From Bryobacterales bacterium (GTDB lineage: Bacteria; Acidobacteriota; Terriglobia; Bryobacterales; Bryobacteraceae), in contig PLGA01000661.1 in the NCBI GenBank assembly GCA_003139735.1, forward strand, positions 166 through 5,189: a DNA stretch of 5,024 nt, in the 5' to 3' direction. The position numbers and the translations under genes are program-made. Shown piece by piece: positions 1 to 3,868 of this stretch. Numbering within the stretch: the stretch's first letter is position 1; each line of letters opens with the position of its first letter. The notes below the pieces were generated by a model that was not told the origin of the DNA, did no database searches, and worked only from the letters and a program-made list of their open reading frames with translations.

Positions 1-191
1 ATGTGCCGGTTCACGTTGAAGTACGTCACGTTCCCGTGCAGGCGTTCTCGAACCACGTTGGCGAGATAGCCGAGCGCCAGGATGTCCCCCGTGCGATAGA
101 GCGCCACGCCGTCCTCGACGGACAGGCGTTCGCCGGCCTCCACTTTCGCGCGGATGGGAACCAGACGGGAGTCTTCAATCGTGGTTTGCAT
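1..191 (-). CDS. mqnE: Aminofutalosine synthase MqnE, N-terminal part (cut by window edge)
   Basis: Radical-SAM enzyme of the futalosine (alternative menaquinone) pathway. It joins SAM to the enolpyruvyl-benzoate product of MqnA to give aminofutalosine, in the cytoplasm. The first 63 codons are visible. They run from MQTTIEDSRLVPIRAKVEAG through a helical segment (EDGVALYRTGDILALGYLAN, residues 27-46) to YFNVNRH, where the window ends. In the family this last motif leads directly into INPTNVC and the CxxxCxxC iron-sulfur site, which lies outside the window. 'FNVNRH' points to MqnE; its relative MqnC has a different stretch here. The ATG at 191 lies three bases after the mqnP stop (TAA GCC ATG) with no strong Shine-Dalgarno, so translation probably depends on ribosomes finishing mqnP. 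The family assignment is firm from recognition, but the catalytic site cannot be checked here. Confidence 0.85.
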   Translation of the reverse strand, partial: MQTTIEDSRLVPIRAKVEAGERLSVEDGVALYRTGDILALGYLANVVRERLHGNVTYFNVNRH

Positions 192-194
192 GGC

Positions 195-1076
195 TTAAAC
201 ACCCGGTCGGAACAGGAGGATATCGGCGGCCCAGAAAAGAAAGAATAGCACGCTCACCCAGCCGTTCATGGTGAAGAAGGCCGCATCGACGCGCGACAGG
301 TCGTTGGGCTTGACCAGGCTGTGTTCATAAACCAGCAAGCCCGCAACCGCCGCCACGCCGGCCAGCGCCAGAACGCCCAGATGCAGCGCGTATGCCAAGG
401 CGAGCAGGCAAACCAGCATGGCGAGGTGCAGCGCCTGGGCCACCCGCAGCGCCGCCGCGATGCCTATGCTGCGCGGAATGCTGCACAGCGCTTCGGCCCC
501 ATCGAATTCGTAGTCCTGGCAGGCGTAAATCACGTCGAAGCCGCCGGTCCAGAGCGTCACGGCGGCGGTGAGCCAGAGAATGCGAGGGTCGAGCGAGCCG
601 CGGACGGCGATCCAAGCCGCGGCGGGCGCGATGCCCAGGCTGAACCCCAGCACCAGGTGCGAGAACGACGTGAAGCGCTTGGTAAAAGAGTAGAGGAAGA
701 CAATGATCAACGCCACCGGCGCCAGGCGCAGGCATAGCCGGTTCAGCTCGCCGGCCGCCAGAAAAAAGACGGCCGCGGACGCCGCCACGAACCCCCAGCC
801 GAAGCCGTGGCTCACCAGGCCGGCGGGAAGGTGACGCGCCCTCGTTCGGGGATTGCGGGCGTCGATATCGGTATCCACCAGGCGGTTGAAAGCCATGGCC
901 GCCGAGCGCGCCCCCACCATGGCAACCACAATCCAGAGCAGCTTGACCGAAAACCCCGCGTGGGCGCTCGATTCCCGCCACGCCAGCAACGCGCCCGTCA
1001 GGGCAAACGGCAGAGCGAAGATGGAGTGTTCGAACTTGATCATTTCGAGCGTTAAGCGGAGGCGTTTCCAGATCAT
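195..1076 (-). CDS. mqnP: Menaquinone-pathway UbiA-type prenyltransferase MqnP
   Basis: Integral-membrane prenyltransferase that attaches the polyprenyl chain to the dihydroxynaphthoate product of the futalosine pathway. It has 293 residues, normal for MqnP. The N-terminus [18 protein letters not shown] (12-29) is characteristic. The first Asp-rich, Mg-diphosphate motif is N64-R-L-V-D68-T-D70-I-D72, followed by ARNPRT. The second is Y184-ACQD188-YEFD192, followed by SIPRSIG. The C-terminal [14 protein letters not shown] (266-279) is also typical of this subfamily rather than UbiA. Several hydrophobic helices separate the motifs. I chose ATG 1076. Longer in-frame starts at 1262 and 1115 add a Pro/Arg-rich stretch unlike the family, and the former would run into the phosphatase gene; ATG 1043 would remove the start of the conserved N-terminus. 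It is the first gene of a two-gene unit with mqnE. The generic automatic label would be 4-hydroxybenzoate octaprenyltransferase (UbiA); the mqnE neighbour argues for MqnP. Confidence 0.92.
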   Translation of the reverse strand: MIWKRLRLTLEMIKFEHSIFALPFALTGALLAWRESSAHAGFSVKLLWIVVAMVGARSAAMAFNRLVDTDIDARNPRTRARHLPAGLVSHGFGWGFVAASAAVFFLAAGELNRLCLRLAPVALIIVFLYSFTKRFTSFSHLVLGFSLGIAPAAAWIAVRGSLDPRILWLTAAVTLWTGGFDVIYACQDYEFDGAEALCSIPRSIGIAAALRVAQALHLAMLVCLLALAYALHLGVLALAGVAAVAGLLVYEHSLVKPNDLSRVDAAFFTMNGWVSVLFFLFWAADILLFRPGV

Positions 1077-1092
1077 GCGGAGAGAATGCTTT

Positions 1093-1098
1093 ATTTTA
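1093..1098 (-). promoter_or_regulatory. Possible -10 box for mqnP-mqnE
   Basis: Read on the minus strand this is TAAAAT, 16 bases before the mqnP ATG. No convincing -35 hexamer is visible 16-18 bases further upstream, and no good Shine-Dalgarno precedes the ATG. Positional guess only. Confidence 0.25.
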
Positions 1099-1120
1099 CC
1101 GCCCGCGGCCGTCATTTCGC

Positions 1121-1126
1121 TAGAAT
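1121..1126 (+). promoter_or_regulatory. Possible -10 box for the PP2C phosphatase gene
   Basis: TAGAAT matches the -10 consensus at 5 of 6 positions and sits in the 136-bp divergent region between mqnP and the phosphatase gene. No good -35 box is seen at normal spacing. If used, transcripts would have a leader of about 80 bases containing the hairpin at 1144-1165. Confidence 0.3.
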
Positions 1127-1143
1127 GTAGGGCGTGCCGCGTA

Positions 1144-1165
1144 GGGGCCGGGCATTGCCGGCCCC
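1144..1165 (+). promoter_or_regulatory. Perfect 8-bp GC hairpin in the phosphatase leader
   Basis: GGGGCCGG (1144-1151) and CCGGCCCC (1158-1165) are exact reverse complements around the 6-base loop GCATTG. There is no following T-run, so it is not an ordinary terminator. It lies about 30 bases before the Shine-Dalgarno of the phosphatase gene, so it could affect leader stability, or simply be a chance GC-rich dyad. Confidence 0.45.
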
Positions 1166-1212
1166 CGGGAGCGCTTCCACGCGGCGGGGCATTTTGAAGG
1201 GAGAATCGCCGC

Positions 1213-1935
1213 ATGCTGGAAGCCTTCCAGTTATCCGATCTGGGCTGCGTCAGAACCAACAACGAGGACTATTGCCTGATTGCCCCGGAGTTGGGGCTGT
1301 ACGTTCTGGCCGATGGCATGGGCGGCGCCAGGGCTGGCGAACGCGCTTCCTGTCTGGCCGTGGATACCGTGGTGGAGATGCTGCGTTTTGCGCCCAGCCG
1401 CGATTCCCAGGCGCTGTTGGCAGCCGTCGAAGAGGCCAACCGGAGGGTGATCGAGGCCGCGCACAGCGACTTTGCGCTGGAAGGCATGGGCACCACTCTG
1501 GTGGCGGCGCTAGAAATTGGCGACGATCTTTGCATCGCGAGCGTCGGGGATAGCCGCGCTTATCTTCTGGATGGCGCGGGCCTCCGCCTGATTACCGACG
1601 ATCAGACCTGGGTGAACGAGGTCGGCCGTCCGCTCGGATTGGACGAGGAATCCCTGCGTACGCACCCCATGCGGCACGTATTGACCATGGCGATCGGCGC
1701 CGGTTCGCCGCTGACCGTAAACTACTACGCGGTCCGATTGGAGCCGGGATCGCTGGCGCTGCTGTCGAGCGACGGGCTCCACGGCGTGGTGGAAGCGTCC
1801 CGGCTGGAGGAGATTTTGCGGGGCGGCCGCGGGGCCAGCCTGGAGCAGTGCTGCCGGTTTCTGGTAGACGCCGCCAAGGAGGCTGGCGGCCCCGACAACG
1901 TCACTGTCGTGCTGCTTCGAAAAGCAGCGGGATAG
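1213..1935 (+). CDS. PP2C/PPM-family protein Ser/Thr phosphatase
   Basis: Metal-dependent phosphatase that removes phosphate from Ser/Thr of proteins. It is probably soluble, with no membrane segment or signal peptide. The 240 residues match the minimal bacterial single-domain size (Stp/PrpC type). The whole motif series is present: [12 protein letters not shown] (8-19, with phosphate-binding R14 and E18/D19), VLADGMGG (31-38, metal ligand D34), GMGTTL (91-96), SVGDSRAY (110-117, D113), the flap region [12 protein letters not shown] (151-162), LLSSDGL (183-189, metal ligand D187) and [11 protein letters not shown] (225-235, metal ligand D228). All expected metal ligands are intact, so it should be active. 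The start ATG 1213 has a good Shine-Dalgarno (AAGGGAG, 1197-1203). Such phosphatases often sit beside a Ser/Thr kinase or FHA protein. None is in the window, so its substrate is unknown. Confidence 0.95.
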   Translation: MLEAFQLSDLGCVRTNNEDYCLIAPELGLYVLADGMGGARAGERASCLAVDTVVEMLRFAPSRDSQALLAAVEEANRRVIEAAHSDFALEGMGTTLVAALEIGDDLCIASVGDSRAYLLDGAGLRLITDDQTWVNEVGRPLGLDEESLRTHPMRHVLTMAIGAGSPLTVNYYAVRLEPGSLALLSSDGLHGVVEASRLEEILRGGRGASLEQCCRFLVDAAKEAGGPDNVTVVLLRKAAG

Positions 1936-1943
1936 CCTCGAGA

Positions 1944-2174
1944 TCAGTGCGGCATGTGCCCTGGATGCCAGTCGCTTCCCAGGGCCCCCATGTAAATGTT
2001 CATGCAGTGTCCGCACCCGGCGACATGGGAAAGAACCGGTTCGTCCGTCTGCAATACGGCGGCCCGCAGCAGGGAATCGGGCGGGCACCCCTCCGCGGGG
2101 TTCGGGGAACCTGGAGGGGTCGTGAAGGCGGCGGGCTCGAACCCGCCGGAACCTGGGTTGGCCGTAATAGGCAC
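1944..2174 (-). CDS. Possible small HxxxCxxC (zf-HC2-like) protein
   Basis: A 76-residue reading frame opens at a GTG (2174) and ends 8 bases from the end of the convergent phosphatase gene. Residues 30-57 run C30-PPDSLLRAA to H50-VAGC54-GHC57. The spacing C-x19-H-x3-C-x2-C resembles the zinc-binding HxxxCxxC element of zf-HC2 / anti-sigma-factor domains, and this half reads like protein. The first 29 residues are a Pro/Gly-rich string that coincides with the stem-loops at 2087-2148 and does not look coding. No start codon or clear Shine-Dalgarno is seen just before C30. There is no membrane helix, so it would not be a complete membrane anti-sigma factor. It may be a genuine small gene with an unusual start, a remnant, or a chance match. 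Confidence 0.3.
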   Translation of the reverse strand: MPITANPGSGGFEPAAFTTPPGSPNPAEGCPPDSLLRAAVLQTDEPVLSHVAGCGHCMNIYMGALGSDWHPGHMPH

Positions 2175-2226
2175 TGCTGGAGTGAACCCTAAAAGCTGCG
2201 GCGAGTTGCGCCCCGGCAGTATTTTA
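2064..2226 (+). ncRNA. Candidate structured RNA with closing stem, hairpins and terminator
   Basis: Several strong stems lie close together. Hairpin A is ACCCCTCC (2087-2094) with GGAGGGGT (2113-2120), enclosing a second stem GGTTC (2099-2103) / GAACC (2107-2111). Hairpin B is CGGCGGG (2129-2135) with CCCGCCG (2142-2148), loop CTCGAA. A small hairpin is CACT (2172-2175) / AGTG (2181-2184). An outer stem can close them all: CCGCAGC-AGGG (2064-2074) with CCCT (2187-2190) and GCTGCGG (2195-2201), leaving AAAA unpaired. A terminator-like hairpin follows. I do not recognise a known riboswitch or RNA family. The strand is uncertain because stems work on both strands; plus is preferred for the T-rich end after the last hairpin. 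High GC content makes chance stems more likely. Confidence 0.3.
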
Positions 2227-2227
2227 T
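2195..2227. terminator. Likely bidirectional Rho-independent terminator
   Basis: CTGC-GGCG (2196-2203) pairs with CGCC (2209-2212) and GCAG (2216-2219), with a CCG bulge and a 5-base loop. On the plus strand it is followed by TATTTTAT. On the minus strand the same hairpin is followed by CTTTTAG. It lies downstream of the basic protein gene (minus, ends 2297) and so could end that transcript, as well as any plus-strand RNA from the left. Confidence 0.45.
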
Positions 2228-2296
2228 GGAGCTGTGGCTGTAGAAGCGTGCGCTAACACACATCCTCGCCGGACCGCGGATTTCGACTGGAGGCCC

Positions 2297-2746
2297 CTAC
2301 TGCTCAACCACAGGCGCCGGGACGGTTTCCGGTTGCAAGGGTGGAGCCGCCGCCTTGGGGATCCGCGCCGTCTTCGCCGCCGGCCGCTTCACCGGGGCCG
2401 GCTGCCGCTTCCGCCTCGCCGCATTCTTCGGGGCAACCGCCGGCTTCGGCTTGCTCACGGCGCGCTTCTTCACCACCCGCTTCGGAGCCGCCGCTAGCCG
2501 CGCTTCCTCCGCCGCGGCAGCCTTGGCCTTGCGGACAGCGGTCCACCGCCTCTTCTGAGCGGCAGCCATTCGCCTTCGGGACTTGGCGCTTACGGGCCGC
2601 TTGGCGCTGGCGGGCGCGGCGACGGGCGCGGGCTTACCAGCTAGCTCGCGTCGCAGTTCCGCCATGCGAGCCTCTATTTCGTTGATCTTCTCCGCGTAAC
2701 CAACCAGGGCGGCAGCCAGCATGTCCGCATCGATTGTTTGTGGCAT
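2297..2746 (-). CDS. Basic Ala/Lys/Pro-rich, histone-H1-like small protein
   Basis: It has 149 residues and three parts. An acidic-to-neutral helical N-terminus, MPQTIDADMLAAALVGYAEK (1-20), leads into the coiled-coil-like INEIEARMAELRREL (21-35). A conserved-looking basic box follows, SAKSRRRMAAAQKRRW (53-68) then TAVRKAKAAAAEEAR. A long Lys/Arg/Ala/Pro tail (about 87-149) resembles bacterial histone-H1-like tails. I recognise this N-helix plus 'AAAQKRRW' plus basic-tail layout from acidobacterial hypothetical proteins. No function is established, and nucleic-acid binding is inferred from charge alone. I chose ATG 2746 over the upstream 2794 because the protein-like N-terminus starts there and a TATACT -10 box lies inside the longer version. 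No Shine-Dalgarno precedes it, so it is probably translated from a leaderless mRNA. It stands alone, divergent from the next gene. Confidence 0.8.
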   Translation of the reverse strand: MPQTIDADMLAAALVGYAEKINEIEARMAELRRELAGKPAPVAAPASAKRPVSAKSRRRMAAAQKRRWTAVRKAKAAAAEEARLAAAPKRVVKKRAVSKPKPAVAPKNAARRKRQPAPVKRPAAKTARIPKAAAPPLQPETVPAPVVEQ

Positions 2747-2754
2747 ACAGAACG

Positions 2755-2785
2755 AGTATACGACTTGCCTGGCCGAAATTTGCAA
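2755..2785 (-). promoter_or_regulatory. Promoter of the basic protein gene, leaderless arrangement
   Basis: On the minus strand, TATACT (2760-2755) is followed by 8 bases and then the ATG at 2746, so transcription would start at or within a base or two of the start codon. TTGCAA (2785-2780) is a weak -35 candidate at a long 19-base spacing. No Shine-Dalgarno is present. Confidence 0.5.
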
Positions 2786-2872
2786 CCAACTCACTTCCGC
2801 AATATCGGCGTCCCCTGATTTTAACTAGAATAACGCGACGTTTCCGCCGATAAGAATTCTGTGAGATCGGTA

Positions 2873-2886
2873 TGGCGGAGCCGCCA
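2873..2886. promoter_or_regulatory. Possible operator dyad upstream of the CxCxxCxxC gene
   Basis: TGGCGG-AG-CCGCCA is a 14-base inverted repeat in the divergent region, ending 14 bases before the TATAAT box at 2901, about where a -35 element would be. It could be a regulator site, but GC-rich dyads of this size also arise by chance. Confidence 0.25.
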
Positions 2887-2900
2887 CGCTCGACAAGGGT

Positions 2901-2906
2901 TATAAT
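2901..2906 (+). promoter_or_regulatory. Consensus -10 box for the CxCxxCxxC gene
   Basis: A perfect TATAAT lies 15 bases before the GTG start at 2922. No -35 hexamer is seen at 16-18 bases upstream. A start point about 7 bases downstream would give a leader of only about 8-10 bases and would clip the Shine-Dalgarno at 2909-2915. Confidence 0.45.
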
Positions 2907-2921
2907 CCAGGGAGGCATGCG

Positions 2922-3194
2922 GTGGAGCTAGCAAGCCAGGATTTGATTGCCACGCTGTTGCAGGACGCCGCGCGAGCGAGACCGGCCAAGCCGCCGCGCG
3001 TCGGCGCGCAGATGGACGGCAGCCAGACCGAACGCAGAGCCGCGGCGCGCCGCAGATCGCGATGCCGGTGTGGCCTGTGCCGCCAGTGCCTCGACGACGC
3101 ACGCTGGAATCGCATCTTCGCGGAGAAGTTCGCCGATCCCGATTACTACACAAGCCGTCTGGTCCACTACACCTCACCATTGACTTCTCTCTGA
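2922..3194 (+). CDS. Small CxCxxCxxC putative zinc-knuckle protein
   Basis: It has 90 residues. A helical N-terminus, ASQDLIATLLQDAARAR (4-20), leads to a basic linker (RRAAARRRSR, 38-47). A four-cysteine knuckle follows, C48-R-C50-GLC53-RQC56. The C-terminal stretch is ARWNRIFAEKFADPDYY (60-76), then SRLVHYTSPL. The cysteine spacing suggests one bound metal, probably zinc; metal binding is inferred. I recognise the CxCxxCxxC plus aromatic 'W..IF..KFADP.YY' tail as a recurrent hypothetical-protein family in Acidobacteria, with no assigned function that I know of. The start is GTG 2922, six bases after a strong Shine-Dalgarno (AGGGAGG, 2909-2915). The ATG at 2917 in another frame meets TAG after four codons. 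There is no signal peptide or membrane segment. It is a single gene with its own TATAAT box. Confidence 0.82.
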   Translation: MELASQDLIATLLQDAARARPAKPPRVGAQMDGSQTERRAAARRRSRCRCGLCRQCLDDARWNRIFAEKFADPDYYTSRLVHYTSPLTSL

Positions 3195-3233
3195 TACCGC
3201 CCGGAGGCGCGAGCGTCAGCCTTTGAGCGGCGA

Positions 3234-3257
3234 CAGGCTAGCCTGGATTCCATGGAA
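3234..3257. repeat. Two adjacent perfect palindromes
   Basis: CAGGCTAGCCTG (3234-3245) and TTCCATGGAA (3248-3257) are each exactly self-complementary and are separated by two bases. They lie 39 bases after the CxCxxCxxC gene stop, without a T-run, so they are not a normal terminator. They could be protein-binding sites. Confidence 0.5.
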
Positions 3258-3295
3258 ACATAGGTGGTAACGGGATTATTGGCCAGGTCCGCTCC

Positions 3296-3329
3296 ATTGT
3301 CAACTACAATTATCGACAATCAGGTAGTT
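3296..3329. repeat. Interleaved inverted repeats, possible operator
   Basis: ATTGTC (3296-3301) pairs with GACAAT (3315-3320), and AACTAC (3302-3307) pairs with GTAGTT (3324-3329), in the order 1-2-1'-2'. The stretch is AT-rich against a GC-rich background and lies just before the small ORF at 3359. A pseudoknot is sterically doubtful because no base separates the first two arms, so overlapping DNA operator sites seem likelier. Confidence 0.4.
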
Positions 3330-3358
3330 TACATTACCGGGCGCCGCGGAGAACGCCC

Positions 3359-3661
3359 ATGGCGAATGTGCTGTTGACCGTGCTGCACAAGCTCGACGTG
3401 GACGACGTGAAGCGGATTTGGCGACAGCAACGCGACGATTGCAATCTGAGGAGAAAGAAAGCCGGCGCCAACCCGAATCTCGCCACGGATGATGGAACAG
3501 CGCGGGCCAAAGGGCGTGAGCGGCGCTCACAACCCGATCGCGCGGACGCTGGGCCGGGAAATCGCCGAAAAGTCAGGGAATGCGGTGGATACCTTGGGCG
3601 CCGGGAAGCCGGGCGCCCGTCTACCGGCAACGCGCGAGTCCGGACGCCATCCAGCGCGTGA
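3359..3661 (+). CDS. Doubtful small ORF, possibly a gene remnant
   Basis: A 100-residue frame starts MANVLLTVLHKLDVDDVKRI. It has a plausible Shine-Dalgarno (GGAGAA, 3348-3353) five bases before its ATG. The first 20 or so codons look coding: an amphipathic hydrophobic pattern and almost all G or C in third positions. After about residue 28 the product becomes a low-complexity Arg/Gly/Asn-rich string, as expected of a non-coding frame. From about 3489 another plus frame (to 3713) has the better codon pattern. This could be a frameshifted remnant of a longer gene, or chance. I do not recognise either product. Confidence 0.2.
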   Translation: MANVLLTVLHKLDVDDVKRIWRQQRDDCNLRRKKAGANPNLATDDGTARAKGRERRSQPDRADAGPGNRRKVRECGGYLGRREAGRPSTGNARVRTPSSA

Positions 3662-3729
3662 CGCTGTACCGCTACCGCTGAGGCATCCGCGAGCCAACTG
3701 GTCGAAGTCTTAAGGTTAACGCAAGAATC

Positions 3730-3797
3730 ACTTCACCGTTACCTGGGTGGCGCACGCACTCCCGCGCGCCGCGTCGAGACAACAGTGAAGTTATTTT
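3730..3797 (+). terminator. Weak terminator-like structure
   Basis: ACTTCAC (3730-3736) pairs with GTGAAGT (3785-3791), followed by TATTTTT. The long loop contains an inner GGCGC (3749-3753) / GCGCC (3766-3770) stem. It could end a transcript from the 3359 region before the solute-binding protein promoter. The large loop makes it weak. Confidence 0.25.
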
Positions 3798-3851
3798 TGC
3801 ATCTTTCAATAATGAACAGCCGGACACCTGGGAACTCGACTATATGTCTTT

Positions 3852-3860
3852 TGTTATACT
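3852..3860 (+). promoter_or_regulatory. Extended -10 promoter of the solute-binding protein gene, leaderless arrangement
   Basis: TGTTATACT fits the extended -10 pattern (TG, one base, then TATACT at 3855-3860), which can work without a -35 box; none is obvious. Eight bases separate the hexamer from the ATG at 3869, so the mRNA would start at or next to the start codon. There is no Shine-Dalgarno. Confidence 0.55.
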
Positions 3861-3868
3861 ACGCTCTC

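Larger units (their letters stand above)
1936..2296. other. Region without a certain gene between the phosphatase and the basic protein gene
   Basis: These 361 bases hold no ORF that is convincing throughout. They contain, overlapping one another, a possible tiny minus-strand HxxxCxxC protein (1944-2174), a series of strong stem-loops (2064-2201) and a likely bidirectional terminator (2195-2227). Positions 2228-2296 show nothing recognisable. Confidence 0.6.
3195..3868. other. Gene-poor stretch with dyads and a doubtful ORF
   Basis: These 674 bases hold no recognised gene. They contain two adjacent perfect palindromes (3234-3257), interleaved inverted repeats (3296-3329), a short ORF that looks coding only at its start (3359-3661), a weak terminator-like structure (3730-3797) and the promoter of the solute-binding protein gene (3852-3860). 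The mixed coding character suggests decayed sequence or regulatory DNA. Confidence 0.6.

Noticed and set aside
325..981. 218-residue minus-strand ORF inside mqnP
   Set aside because: It is a different-frame shadow of mqnP: Arg/Gly-rich with no family features, while mqnP carries complete motifs.
1077..1262. N-terminal extension of mqnP to a start at 1262
   Set aside because: The extra 62 residues are Pro/Arg-rich, absent from the family, and would overlap the start and Shine-Dalgarno of the divergent phosphatase gene.
1958..1985. Hairpin GCCCTGG/CCAGGGC as terminator of the phosphatase gene
   Set aside because: The 7-bp stem is real but has a 14-base loop and no T-run on either side.
1510..2088. 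192-residue minus-strand ORF opposite the phosphatase gene
   Set aside because: It is antisense to a fully conserved PP2C coding region and its product is low-complexity.
2129..2148. tRNA T-arm-like GGGCTCGAACCC
   Set aside because: The loop has six bases rather than seven and no acceptor, D or anticodon arm can be placed around it on either strand.
2113..2162. Resemblance to the ZTP (pfl) riboswitch (GGGTCGTGA ... CCTGGG)
   Set aside because: The conserved CGCCTGGGC end and the pairing partner of GGGTCG are missing, and no purine or one-carbon gene follows on that strand.
2060..2226. 6S RNA, because AAAAGCTGCGGCGA looks a little like a stretch of the E. coli 6S RNA
   Set aside because: The region folds as a multibranched set of hairpins rather than a long rod with a central bubble; the similarity is short.
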